Virus record (IMG/VR): IMGVR_UViG_3300032173_000053
Location: 1 to 22,971 of that record
Reading direction: 5' to 3' (one strand)
DNA: 22,971 nt
Source: a virus
Each line of letters opens with the position of its first letter. Within the stretch, counting starts at the first letter, position 1. The notes below the pieces were generated by a model. The model saw only the letters and a program-made list of their open reading frames with translations. It made no database searches and was not told the DNA's origin. This document shows, one piece after another, positions 1-7,853 of the stretch. Position numbers and translations under genes: made by a program.

Positions 1-1392
1 AACTTGAACTTCATGGTTCAGAACAGCAGCACATTCCTGCATGTAGTTCTCAACTTCAGCCTTGGTTGCTTCGTCGCCAGTTTCAGCGGCAACACGGTGG
101 ACTTCGTGGAGAGCCTTGAACAAGTCAGCGAACACTCGCAGATCAGCCGAGTCAGACTCGTCTAGCTGGGTGTAGAACTTATCAGCAACAGTCTTGAATT
201 CCTTGTAGGAATCTTCACAGGTCTTGCACTCAGCAGTCAGGTCAGCAGCACTACCGGCCAGGGAGCCGATCTTGCGAACACGATCCGTAAAGGCGTTGTG
301 AGCAGTGCGAAGAATTGCTTCAGCCATGAAAGAACACATATTGTCGTCATAATTGGTGACATTAGCTGTCTCCAAAGCTGTCGAAATCTGCTCTGCCAAT
401 TCACCTTCAGTGATGTACAGAACATCTGGCCAACGGCTGACAATAGCTTCTAGTGTTTCTTCGAGTGAAGAGTTGTCCGAAATATTGTTGTATCGCTTCA
501 GATCGGTCATCGCCTTGATGAAAGTCTGGTCTTCTGAGAGCTTCTTGACATTTCCACGGAGAACCTTGATCTCATGATCCATAGTCTTCCAGTTGAAGGT
601 CAAAATCTTGCCCTCGTTACGCTTCTGGATTGTTGGCATAGCCACACCAGTTACGTTGCCTCTGTCGTCTGTCTGAATCATGGATTCGGACATTACAGGA
701 CCAAATTCTTTGTAGTCCAAATAGCTCATGACGTTCTCGCACATCATCGACCATTCCTTAATGGTGGTCGGCTTGACTTTGCGAGCGTATGTACGCCAAC
801 GTGGGTTGGAAGAACCACCTAGCTGCTTGGCAGCAGAAGTGCGCTTGCGACCGAGTTGGTCTTTCTGGCTCTTGGATACACGGGAAAGGGTCTTGTTGCG
901 GGAACGAGTACGTTTGGCAACCAAAGAACGGCTTTGCTTCTTGCCACGCAGCGGAGAGTTGCTGCCAGTAGGCTTGGAAACAGTAACCTTAAATCCTTCG
1001 CTGACAAGTAATTCACGACGAACGAACGGCATAGAAAGATAAGCCTCAAACTGCTGGCTTGCCTTACCGTCATTGTTCTCAAGTAGAGAATCTACCATAT
1101 TGACTAGGACTTGGCGGGCGTTTTTCTTCTCGCTTTCCTCTTCAATAACCAATTGTTCAAGGTTCTCAAGAACCAATTGGTCCTTGTCTAGCTTGTAGCT
1201 GGCGTGTACGAAACTTCCGTCCGGTGCTTGGTATGTAACGTCGGATTCCCCGAAGGTGAATAACTTCAAGTCATCTACACCCAAGGTTTTTGCCAGCACT
1301 TCTTCTGCCCCGATTAACTCTTCTTGGGCGTTTGTAAGTGATGCTTCTTCGATTTTCTTAAACGCATCGAAGCTGATTAGTTTTCTTTTCAT
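1..1392 (-). CDS. Putative phage structural protein with basic central segment, C-terminus cut by window edge
   Basis: An uninterrupted frame of 464 codons runs from an ATG at 1392 off the left edge without a stop, so the C-terminus is missing. The start has GGGAG about 10 nt upstream. The protein begins MKRKLISFDAFKKIEEA, which loosely resembles the short N-terminal targeting peptides of T4-type head proteins. Residues about 145-215 are extremely rich in Lys and Arg (RGKKQSRSLVAKRTRSRNK), suggesting nucleic-acid binding or interaction with an acidic partner. The remainder is acidic and mostly helical, with several Cys in the last 150 residues (for example CKTC). I do not recognise the family. 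A virion or prohead-core role is inferred from composition and phage context only. It is divergent from the gene at 1562. Confidence 0.8.
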   Translation of the reverse strand, partial: MKRKLISFDAFKKIEEASLTNAQEELIGAEEVLAKTLGVDDLKLFTFGESDVTYQAPDGSFVHASYKLDKDQLVLENLEQLVIEEESEKKNARQVLVNMVDSLLENNDGKASQQFEAYLSMPFVRRELLVSEGFKVTVSKPTGSNSPLRGKKQSRSLVAKRTRSRNKTLSRVSKSQKDQLGRKRTSAAKQLGGSSNPRWRTYARKVKPTTIKEWSMMCENVMSYLDYKEFGPVMSESMIQTDDRGNVTGVAMPTIQKRNEGKILTFNWKTMDHEIKVLRGNVKKLSEDQTFIKAMTDLKRYNNISDNSSLEETLEAIVSRWPDVLYITEGELAEQISTALETANVTNYDDNMCSFMAEAILRTAHNAFTDRVRKIGSLAGSAADLTAECKTCEDSYKEFKTVADKFYTQLDESDSADLRVFADLFKALHEVHRVAAETGDEATKAEVENYMQECAAVLNHEVQV

Positions 1393-1561
1393 AATCAATT
1401 GACTCCCTGTGCTGTTGTTGGATTCCTCATACGCAACGGCTTCACTGCTGCTTGTGATGAGGGTATGTATTAACTCTATCTCAAATTTTACACCGTAATT
1501 CGCAAAATCCCTCACTGCCTAGTACATAGGTATGCAGAGAGTATAAAAAACGAGGATCAAA
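1393..1561. promoter_or_regulatory. Divergent intergenic region with promoter-like AT motifs and a leader hairpin
   Basis: This 169-base gap separates two divergent genes. For the plus gene, TATAAAAA at 1542-1549 lies 10 bases before the GAGG ribosome site (1552-1555) and resembles the T4 late box TATAAATA. For the minus gene, ATACATAC lies at 1465-1472 (read on the minus strand). Its leader then contains the inverted repeat CCTCAT/ATGAGG at 1425-1430 and 1457-1462, which could close a stem with a 26-base loop. Promoter activity is inferred from motif and position. Confidence 0.4.
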
Positions 1562-1963
1562 ATGAAAACATTTCAAGACTATGTGAGCTTAAAAGAGTTA
1601 GCAGCATACGATGTTGGTACAAATGTACTTGGCAAATCCAGCCTGGACGCCAATTCGGAAAAGGCTCTGACTGCCGCTATGCAGGCGTTCGAGGTCGTAA
1701 TGTCCAAGAATAGCCAAGCTGCCGCTCAGTTCCTCAACCGTATGTCTGAAGTGATGCCAGAAATTAAGGCAATACTTCAGCAACATGGATTAGATAGTTT
1801 CAAAGACGGTAATTTCAAAACAGATATGAGAAAAGGTGCTACAAAAGGTCGCAGAGTAATTTCTAAAGGTTTGGCCGACGTGTCTCCTGACGATGTAAAA
1901 AATCATGGGACCGATGTATTGGCTACAAATTCCGCAGATTCTTTCCACAACCCAATTGGCTAA
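1562..1963 (+). CDS. Small putative head (capsid-targeted) protein
   Basis: 133 residues, preceded by GAGG with a 6-base spacer. The N-terminus MKTFQDYVSLKEL strongly resembles the capsid-targeting sequence of T4 internal proteins (IPIII begins MKTYQEFIAEA), which directs proteins into the prohead before gp21 cleavage. Residues 30-85 are predicted helical and alanine-rich (SEKALTAAMQAFEVV). The C-terminal 45 residues are basic (MRKGATKGRRVISKG), fitting DNA association inside a head. No enzyme motif is visible. A packaged internal protein is an inference from the N-terminus and size. It precedes the glycosyltransferase gene by 80 bases. Confidence 0.75.
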   Translation: MKTFQDYVSLKELAAYDVGTNVLGKSSLDANSEKALTAAMQAFEVVMSKNSQAAAQFLNRMSEVMPEIKAILQQHGLDSFKDGNFKTDMRKGATKGRRVISKGLADVSPDDVKNHGTDVLATNSADSFHNPIG

Positions 1964-2043
1964 CAAAAGCACGCCAGATAATTGTTGATCTTTTTGAATA
2001 CATATGGATGCCTAATGTCCCGTTGTAACAAGAAGGAGCTTCA

Positions 2044-2961
2044 ATGGACGAACTGTGTGTGATTACCGTGTTTTTCAACCCTGCGGGGTTTACATCTTTA
2101 TTAAGCAACTACTTCATTTTTGCTGAACAACTCAAGCGGCAAGGGGTGAAGTTAATCACTGTTGAATGCTCTTTTAACGGTGGGCCGTTCTATATTCCTG
2201 ACGGCCCAGATGTTCATCGCTTGCGTAGCAATAGTATTATGTGGCAGAAGGAACGCCTAATAAACTATGGTGTTACGAAATTGCCAGACGATTGCAAATA
2301 TTACGCTTGGATCGACTGCGACGTGATTTTTCATTCAGAAGATTGGGCGCAGCAAGCCTGCGACAAACTTAAAACGGCTGATGTCATTCAGCTATTCAAG
2401 AAGGTCTACTACATGCCTAAAGGCATGTTGAAGTACGACGGCAGCAAAATTCCAAACCTGCAAAGCGTTGCATGGCAATGGAAGATTCACAAGAATTGGC
2501 TGCACCGCCGCCGTCAGCGTGAATTAAACTTTTCGGTCCCTGGTTTTGCCTGGGCCGCTCGCCGTGATACTTTCAAAGAATTGGGTGGTCTTTATGACCG
2601 CAACATCGTTGGAAGTGGAGATACATTCTTCGTCGATTGTTACTTGGATTCGTGGGACATCCACGGATTTGCTAGTAAATTCAACGATCACATGAAAACA
2701 GACTTAATGAAATGGTGCGACGGATTGCGAGCCAATAAGCTAGTTCTGGATTATATCCCCGTGGATATTTCTCACTTGTGGCACGGCTCCCTGAAGAATC
2801 GTAAGTACATGGACCGCCATGACATAATTTTGAATTACGATTACAATCCAAGCACTGACATAAAATTAGTCAATGATGTCTACGAATGGTCTTCGGACAA
2901 GTTCGAGATGCACGATGACATCAGACAATACTTCTTCGACAGACAAGAAGATCAAGACTAA
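2044..2961 (+). CDS. GT-A fold glycosyltransferase
   Basis: 305 residues behind a clear AGGAG site. The N-terminal ELCVITVFFNPAGF opening, the metal-binding DxD-type motif D91-C-D93 inside YYAWIDCDVIF, GSGDTFF at 190-196 and the late HLWHG motif (244-248) followed by RKYMDRHDIILNYDYNP match a nucleotide-sugar-dependent GT-A transferase family seen in phages and bacteria. The His-rich segment probably binds the donor phosphate or metal. Donor and acceptor cannot be read from sequence; virion, host-surface glycan or modified DNA bases are all possible. No signal peptide or membrane segment is seen. Its stop TAA overlaps the convergent zinc-ribbon gene's stop in the sequence CTAA. Confidence 0.85.
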   Translation: MDELCVITVFFNPAGFTSLLSNYFIFAEQLKRQGVKLITVECSFNGGPFYIPDGPDVHRLRSNSIMWQKERLINYGVTKLPDDCKYYAWIDCDVIFHSEDWAQQACDKLKTADVIQLFKKVYYMPKGMLKYDGSKIPNLQSVAWQWKIHKNWLHRRRQRELNFSVPGFAWAARRDTFKELGGLYDRNIVGSGDTFFVDCYLDSWDIHGFASKFNDHMKTDLMKWCDGLRANKLVLDYIPVDISHLWHGSLKNRKYMDRHDIILNYDYNPSTDIKLVNDVYEWSSDKFEMHDDIRQYFFDRQEDQD

Positions 2962-3209
2962 CGCTTGACGTACCAGAATTGATGAGCTTGCTTGAGGATG
3001 TCCTCAGTAAGCTCAAAGCCGCACATATCGCCAACAACTGAATCTATGCCGCATATCGGACAGATCGCAGTTTTGTCATTGTCGGTATAGTCTTTAATTT
3101 CCGTCACGTTGAAAATCTTCAAACAGTGAAAACAACCGGCGTTAGTGGATTGCTCCACTAACTGCCGGTTTTTCATTGCTAACGTGGGGAATTGTGTGAT
3201 TCCTGTCAT
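2958..3209 (-). CDS. Small zinc-ribbon protein
   Basis: 83 residues. Four cysteines in two pairs, C26-x2-C29 (CFHC) and C50-x2-C53 (CPIC), form a zinc ribbon. The body (EIKDYTDNDKTAICPICGIDSVVGD) resembles a widespread family of small bacterial proteins often labelled only as cytoplasmic protein, with no established function. The start ATG shares one base with the portal stop (TAATG), and GAGG lies just upstream in the portal's last codons, so translation is coupled to the portal. Codons about 12-26 also encode a long perfect hairpin (see terminator at 3134-3173). The first 20 residues are not typical of the family and could be a recent N-terminal extension. Confidence 0.8.
   Translation of the reverse strand: MTGITQFPTLAMKNRQLVEQSTNAGCFHCLKIFNVTEIKDYTDNDKTAICPICGIDSVVGDMCGFELTEDILKQAHQFWYVKR
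3134..3173 (+). terminator. Rho-independent terminator embedded in the convergent zinc-ribbon gene
   Basis: AACCGGC (3134-3140) pairs with GCCGGTT (3164-3170) and GTTAGTGGA (3141-3149) pairs with TCCACTAAC (3154-3162). This leaves one bulged T and a TTGC loop. TTTTT (3169-3173) follows on the plus strand. It lies 170 bases after the glycosyltransferase stop and would halt plus-strand transcripts before they run antisense into the portal gene. Confidence 0.75.
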
Positions 3210-5749
3210 TAACCCTCGTCGCCTACGCTATAGTCGATGTCTTCTCGGTCCTGCTCGGCTTCGTAGTCTTGAATCTCAAGATCATACTTCTTGATGTCTT
3301 CTCCATCTGGCTCTGGAATATTCGCACCTTCAGGTGCCTTCGAGCCTGGATCAGCATCGGGCGTTTCATCTGCCCCGGAAGCCGTTGCCGTTGGAGGAGG
3401 AGCGCCCGCCCCACCGCCTGCTGCCGCCATTGGATCGCCGCCCGCCATTGGATCAGGCGACATGCCCGGTCCACCCGGTTCGGCTCCAAGTTCTCCCTGA
3501 CCACCGCCTGCATCTGCCCCAGGAATGCCGACGCCCAATAGCTGTGGATTCTGCGCCAATACTTGCAGTTTGAGGTCTTCTAGTTTTTGTAGCTTCAGAC
3601 GTGCCAACATTTCGTCAGCTTCGTCTTCAGAAAACTTCAATATCTTTGTGACAATATCATAGTCTGCCATAAGCTGACCACTCTTTAACGTGCCAGCATT
3701 AGTATAGCGGGCTGTCACCACTTCCGCACGAGATAGTTCCCGCCAATCAGAAGGGGCCGTCATCTTGATTTTTAAGTCTTGATAGCTTTCTTCAGGATAC
3801 CCTCGCAAATGCAAGTGGCGTTCTGCCATTTCCAGGATTCCATCCTCGAAGTGACTTTGTAGCCGCTCAATCATGCGAGCGAACTTAACGTCTTGAGCAG
3901 ACAAAGTAATTCTTGTTGCACCTGGGTCTTCATTGTTGAAATAGTTCTTCGGGAAATTCAAGCTGGTTAACAACTTGTTTCTGAAGTACACTGCGTCATC
4001 AATTTCACCCAAGTTTTCGGCACCCGGCAAAGTATCAATACGAGTATTGCTATTTGGTCGAATTGGTAGCCAATAGTCTTCGTCCTGAGCCGGTGGTTGC
4101 CAGCGTTCTTCTACAGAATTCGCCCCAGGTGTTCCACGACCACTTGTAACCTTACGCTTGCGGAATTGATCCTTTAGTCGATCAATGAAGGCTTCAGCCT
4201 TGAATGGAGGAAGCTGTCCAACGTCAATGTAGAACACACGACGTTCTGGCGCACGGGTGAGTCGATAGACCACCATTGCATCTTCCATCAATCTCAAGCT
4301 GTGTGCCGGGCCACGGGCTGGTTCGATCAAGCTCTGTCCGTAAGGATAGAAAGTCTTGCGATCATCTCCAATTCGGAAGTGAACGATCTGACTCGGAGCG
4401 AACCGAATGGCTGTCGTCTGATTCAATTCCATTTCATTCTGGCCGGTGACTGGTCCTCGCACGATGGCCTGATAATCGGGGCCTTCTTTGCTTTGCTGGT
4501 ACTCAATCATCTTGCCCTTCACCGTCTCGATGCGATACATCGTTTCGGGAGGCAATGGCATGGCCCGGTAAATGCCCTCTTTGGGATTATCCGGGTTGAT
4601 TACCATTTCAACGAACCAATCCCCAGCGATGCACAGGTTCTTAAACCATGTCCAACCCTGGCGGTTCATGTTGAGCATTTTGCGATGCAACAGCAGGAAT
4701 TCTATTTCTTCACGAATTTCATCGTTGGCTGTAAGCACCTTGAAGATATTGCCATCTTCGTCTTTTTGGCAATTGTGTAGGATGACAGAATCTGTGGCGA
4801 AGCACTTGTGGCCTTCGACTGAAATGTCGTAGACATCTTGTTCTGGACCCTCTTCAATGCCTATGATTCGGCGACGATCCTCATGCTTGTACAGAGTTCT
4901 GATCTCTGCTGGCGTGAAACCTTCCTTTTTGACCCAACCATCTATTGATGACCAATCGAAATCCAACTTCTTGGCAATTTGACGGGTGGTTAGTCCACCA
5001 CCAATCATGCGAATAACCCGATTTACTTTTTCATATGCAGGGTTGCTTTTGCCAGTCTTCCAGTCGTCAGCGAATTGACGTTCGCTGATCCAGCCTTTCG
5101 TGAAGGTGAATAGGCGAGGAAATTGTTTGTGTTTAAGTTCAGATGCCGCAGATAACCGATAGAATGGCATCAGTTCGTCGCCGAACCGAAGTTCTCCAGT
5201 TTCCACCCATGTCCCATCTTTCTTTAGAACACGGTGATCCGACGTAGCAGTGAACTTAGTGCCATTGTCCATGACAATGGTTATAGTTTTGGCTCGCTTC
5301 ACGAGTCGTGGGGCGAAAGCCCAACCCAGGTTGTAGTCTTTTTTCTGGGCGTCATAGCAGTAAACCAAAAATCGTTCTTCGGCTCTCTTCTCTGCTAACT
5401 CTTTTATGGTAGTGAACCCGAACGGCGTAGCGATCTTAGTGTCACCGGCAACGCAGGCTTCGTCAGCGAAGACCGTCATTGCCATTTCGATTTCCGGGAC
5501 ATTACGCAGACGCTCATACTCTTTATACCGCATGGAGCGGTTGGATAGAGTCGTCGTGTCGATCATGTCGTTGGTTTGACGATAGCTTGTTTGGCCACCC
5601 GGTCCACCACCGCTTTGAAAATCTGTCCCTAGAGCTTCTGGTTGTGAAATACCAGCAGTCCCGAAGTTCTTAGGGTCTTTACGAGCCGACAGAGGGTCTT
5701 TCTCTGTAGCGTATGTGAACAATTTGAAAAAGTCTGACCAAAGTGGCAT
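3209..5749 (-). CDS. Portal protein (T4 gp20 type) interrupted by an intein
   Basis: 846 residues; removing the 228-residue intein (99-326) leaves a 618-residue portal. T4 gp20 is about 520 residues, and the excess is mainly a Gly/Pro/Ala-rich acidic tail over the last 115 residues. The portal forms the dodecameric ring at one capsid vertex through which the terminase pumps DNA and to which the neck attaches. Family signs include MRYKEYERLRNVPEIEMAM before the intein, and WFKNLCIAGDWFVEM, YPYGQSLIEPARG, RAPERRVFYIDVG and LTSLNFPKNYFN after it. The start has AGAGGA with a 7-base spacer. Portal function depends on splicing, because the intein splits a conserved DEA motif region. The zinc-ribbon gene follows with a TAATG overlap. 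Confidence 0.93.
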   Translation of the reverse strand: MPLWSDFFKLFTYATEKDPLSARKDPKNFGTAGISQPEALGTDFQSGGGPGGQTSYRQTNDMIDTTTLSNRSMRYKEYERLRNVPEIEMAMTVFADEACVAGDTKIATPFGFTTIKELAEKRAEERFLVYCYDAQKKDYNLGWAFAPRLVKRAKTITIVMDNGTKFTATSDHRVLKKDGTWVETGELRFGDELMPFYRLSAASELKHKQFPRLFTFTKGWISERQFADDWKTGKSNPAYEKVNRVIRMIGGGLTTRQIAKKLDFDWSSIDGWVKKEGFTPAEIRTLYKHEDRRRIIGIEEGPEQDVYDISVEGHKCFATDSVILHNCQKDEDGNIFKVLTANDEIREEIEFLLLHRKMLNMNRQGWTWFKNLCIAGDWFVEMVINPDNPKEGIYRAMPLPPETMYRIETVKGKMIEYQQSKEGPDYQAIVRGPVTGQNEMELNQTTAIRFAPSQIVHFRIGDDRKTFYPYGQSLIEPARGPAHSLRLMEDAMVVYRLTRAPERRVFYIDVGQLPPFKAEAFIDRLKDQFRKRKVTSGRGTPGANSVEERWQPPAQDEDYWLPIRPNSNTRIDTLPGAENLGEIDDAVYFRNKLLTSLNFPKNYFNNEDPGATRITLSAQDVKFARMIERLQSHFEDGILEMAERHLHLRGYPEESYQDLKIKMTAPSDWRELSRAEVVTARYTNAGTLKSGQLMADYDIVTKILKFSEDEADEMLARLKLQKLEDLKLQVLAQNPQLLGVGIPGADAGGGQGELGAEPGGPGMSPDPMAGGDPMAAAGGGAGAPPPTATASGADETPDADPGSKAPEGANIPEPDGEDIKKYDLEIQDYEAEQDREDIDYSVGDEG
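4772..5455 (-). mobile_element. Intein in portal protein, lacking a recognisable homing endonuclease
   Basis: Portal residues 99-326, 228 residues. The N-terminal block starts at Cys99 (CVAGDTKIATPFG). Block B is TATSDHRVL (168-175). Block F is VYDISVEGHKCFATD (307-320). Block G is VILHN, with penultimate His325 and terminal Asn326, followed by Cys327 as the +1 nucleophile, so all canonical splicing residues are present. Between blocks B and F an insert of about 130 residues carries no LAGLIDADG or HNH motif but does carry a helix-turn-helix-like stretch (LTTRQIAKKLDFDWSSIDGW, 253-272). This may be the DNA-binding remnant of a lost endonuclease. Confidence 0.92.
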
Positions 5750-5836
5750 AATTTATTCCTCTCTAATTAAGTAAAGTACCGGCAGGCACAATGCTAGTTA
5801 TTAAGGTGAATGTGTTTTTTCTACCAAAGGACCGTA

Positions 5837-6448
5837 ATGAAGAAAATACTTTTCGTTTGCAGCCATCTACATTCGGGTTCTTCTGCGTTATGTGACGCAT
5901 TAAATCACCATCCTCGGATTCAGGGGTACAACTTGGCGGCTCGCAGTCCGTATGTGGGACCGCCGAATCTATTGACACTCACAGAGCAGCATCACAAACT
6001 GGATAATCGTTCGGCAATTTACATGGACGAATTGCTTCACAACCACCACCTTTCAACGAAGGCAGCTTATAAAGAGTGTAAGTTCATCTATGTTGTGAGA
6101 GAACCTGCTGCTGTTTTGAATTTATTGATCGGTAATGAAAAAATGAAACCTTCCTTCGCCGTTAGGTGTTACACCTATCGACTCAGACGGCTGTGTGAAA
6201 TGGCGAAGCGAACGCCTGGGGCTGTATTGTTGACCTGGGATGATTTAGTGGAGAATCGAGGAATTCCGCTGATTGAAGATTACTTGAATCTCCGGCAACC
6301 TATTTCCTACGACCCTGCATCTTTGGCTCCATTCAAAAGAACATATTCTACTGATCTTGTCGGTTTGCAGTTACGCTCGAAAGTGGAAGATACCTATCAG
6401 CGATACCTGTATTACCTGAAAAATCAAAATCTTCGCCAATGGTCTTAA
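5837..6448 (+). CDS. Sulfotransferase-like P-loop protein
   Basis: 203 residues starting at MKKILFVCS. This start was chosen because AAAGGA lies 5 bases upstream; a longer frame begins at 5810 without a ribosome site. The N-terminal strand-loop CSHLHSGSSALCDAL (8-22) matches the 5'-phosphosulfate-binding loop of PAPS-dependent sulfotransferases. FIYVVREPAAVLNLL (83-97) matches the 3'-phosphate-binding strand with its Arg (R88). The protein is shorter than typical sulfotransferases (about 250-300 residues), and no substrate is predictable. Its 3' end overlaps the convergent M14 gene by 101 bases. Together with the upstream glycosyltransferase it suggests glycan or surface modification, which is an inference. 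Confidence 0.7.
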   Translation: MKKILFVCSHLHSGSSALCDALNHHPRIQGYNLAARSPYVGPPNLLTLTEQHHKLDNRSAIYMDELLHNHHLSTKAAYKECKFIYVVREPAAVLNLLIGNEKMKPSFAVRCYTYRLRRLCEMAKRTPGAVLLTWDDLVENRGIPLIEDYLNLRQPISYDPASLAPFKRTYSTDLVGLQLRSKVEDTYQRYLYYLKNQNLRQWS

Positions 6449-7415
6449 TTGGCACTACTGGAGCCTCCTTGATAAACCAAAGAGCGCCCGCCCAGGTGCG
6501 AGAGTATTCACTTACAATTTCCTCTCGTGTAGGGTTTTGTTGATGGGTGCCAAATTCCATGACTACTGAAAATGCTCCATTACGGTAGTACCAATCCACT
6601 TCACTGCCTTGAATTGGTCGGCCATAATGGTTACAGGCACGGTCCATTCTGTAGTCACACATCTTACCCATTCTCCCAATAATCCGCTGGTAATCAGCTT
6701 CGTTAGGACACTTCTGATTCATGTCTCCGAACGGAGTTAAAAAGACACGACCGAAAGTGTGTCCTGAAATGACAGCGTTTGGCTTAATCTTTAAGAAGAA
6801 GTCCTGAACAGCTTGAATGCTAGGCGTTGACTTGTGAGTAGGACGAGAAGGACCAGGGAAGTCACGGTTAGGGTCCACGCCATCAACGTGGCGACTGTGC
6901 GGATAGCTGTCAGGAGAGATTACCGGAATGATGTAGATGTCTCTGGACTCAATCAAATCCGTGATCTCTTTGTTCTTTCCATAGCCGCCAAGCAGATTGC
7001 CAGCGTATGCCATAACGCAACCTGTAGCCCACGGCTCGTTTCCATGAATACAACCAGTGATGAGAACTCGTGGGCGATCTTTTACTTCAATTTTGTTGCA
7101 TATTCTGATGTAACAAACATCCACGCCTCTTTTGGTTTTTCCATAGAAGCCAACCTCTGTGAGATCAGGCGCTTCTTGTCCCCATTTTTGAACTTGAGTT
7201 ACAACTTCCGAATAGCTTAAATGCGGCGGCACCTGAACAGTAATGTTCGGCAAGCGTGGCGTTTTTGGCGGTTCAGGAATTACTTCAACAGGAGGTTGAA
7301 CCTGAACGATTGGCTGTGTCGGCAATTCACGATTGTTGCGTGTTTTAACACTGAATGCGACAAATAGGGCTAATGTGAGAACTCCTACGGCCCAACTTAA
7401 ATTGAATCCTTTCAT
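6348..7415 (-). CDS. Membrane-anchored M14 zinc carboxypeptidase
   Basis: 355 residues, start with GGGAGG five bases upstream. Residues 8-22 form one hydrophobic signal or anchor segment, followed by a Pro-rich linker (34-55) that would hold the domain away from the membrane. The M14 metallopeptidase domain follows: H124-x2-E127 (HGNE) and H219 (SGH) as zinc ligands, DPNRDF (181-186) equivalent to the carboxylate-binding Asn-Arg, and E287 (VMEFG) as general base. Related enzymes remove C-terminal residues from peptides, including murein peptides, so action in the host periplasm on peptides or peptidoglycan is plausible. The last 33 codons overlap the convergent sulfotransferase-like gene. It shares a divergent promoter region with the gene at 7493. 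Confidence 0.9.
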   Translation of the reverse strand: MKGFNLSWAVGVLTLALFVAFSVKTRNNRELPTQPIVQVQPPVEVIPEPPKTPRLPNITVQVPPHLSYSEVVTQVQKWGQEAPDLTEVGFYGKTKRGVDVCYIRICNKIEVKDRPRVLITGCIHGNEPWATGCVMAYAGNLLGGYGKNKEITDLIESRDIYIIPVISPDSYPHSRHVDGVDPNRDFPGPSRPTHKSTPSIQAVQDFFLKIKPNAVISGHTFGRVFLTPFGDMNQKCPNEADYQRIIGRMGKMCDYRMDRACNHYGRPIQGSEVDWYYRNGAFSVVMEFGTHQQNPTREEIVSEYSRTWAGALWFIKEAPVVPIKTIGEDFDFSGNTGIADRYLPLSSVTANRQDQ

Positions 7416-7440
7416 GTGCCTCCCTTGGCTTCAAATACTT

Positions 7441-7466
7441 CCGTGTACTCTATATATGGCACACGG
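7441..7466. promoter_or_regulatory. Palindromic bidirectional promoter-like element
   Basis: TATATAT at 7451-7457 is nearly self-complementary and is bracketed by the perfect inverted repeat CCGTGT (7441-7446) and ACACGG (7461-7466). It sits between divergent starts at 7415 and 7493. The TA box could serve both strands and the arms could be an operator. No experimental consensus is known for this phage. A second AT box, TATTTATT (7467-7474), lies nearer the plus-strand start. Confidence 0.45.
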
Positions 7467-7492
7467 TATTTATTTGCTAAGGGCGTGACTCA

Positions 7493-7729
7493 ATGATTGG
7501 ATTTACAAACTGGTTGAACAGACGAGATGAGAGTTTTGGTGGATCGGCTGGCGATCCATCAGGAGCCGGTTTGGATCAACCTGAGAATGGGGAAAGAGAA
7601 GTCACCATTGAACCCAACTCGTCACTAGATGGAAGTGATCGACCGCCCACTGCGAAGAACCGCAGCAAGAGAATTGTTGGTCGAGCGGGCGGGGTGATTT
7701 TCAGCAAGAAAAAGTGTAACTGCAAGTAG
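7493..7729 (+). CDS. Small hypothetical protein
   Basis: 78 residues, preceded by AAGGG. I do not recognise it. The N-terminus MIGFTNWLNRRDESFGG could be amphipathic. The middle is Gly/Pro/Ser-rich and probably disordered. The C-terminus is strongly basic and ends in KKKCNCK. The sequence has no long hydrophobic span. It is followed directly by a structured non-coding stretch and a terminator, so the mRNA would carry a folded 3' tail of about 150 bases. Confidence 0.6.
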   Translation: MIGFTNWLNRRDESFGGSAGDPSGAGLDQPENGEREVTIEPNSSLDGSDRPPTAKNRSKRIVGRAGGVIFSKKKCNCK

Positions 7730-7758
7730 CTTAAACTCTCGAAATAGCAAATCGTGCA

Positions 7759-7852
7759 GTAGCCACTCGTAAGGCAAACGCTTTGAAGGAGAAGCGGCAT
7801 AACGCCGCTGTCAAAGCGTGGGCAACAAGGCGGGCTGGCTAGTGTCGAGTGA
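7759..7852 (+). ncRNA. Candidate structured RNA or folded 3' tail
   Basis: The non-coding stretch between the 7729 stop and the terminator folds well on paper. An outer helix pairs CACTCG (7764-7769) with CGAGTG (7846-7851). A central helix pairs ACGCTTTGA (7778-7786) with TCAAAGCGT (7811-7819). Inside it, GCGGC (7794-7798) pairs with GCCGC (7804-7808). An alternative pairing, TAGCC (7760-7764) with GGCTA (7837-7841), competes with the outer helix. An AGGAGAA internal loop lies at 7787-7793. It is not a tRNA and I recognise no known RNA family. Transcription as a separate RNA is unproven; it may be the 3' tail of the 7493 gene. Confidence 0.4.
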
Positions 7853-7853
7853 C

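Noticed and set aside
3223-3573. Several open frames over the portal C-terminal Gly/Pro-rich tail
   Set aside because: High-GC low-complexity coding sequence keeps other frames open; none has a ribosome site or protein-like composition.
4301-4780. Open frame of 159 codons on the plus strand inside the portal gene
   Set aside because: It is antisense to clear portal and intein sequence, has no ribosome site, and its product looks unlike a folded protein.
7740-7853. tRNA gene in the gap after 7729
   Set aside because: No acceptor stem with CCA or T-loop GTTCRA pattern could be found; the helices do not make a cloverleaf.
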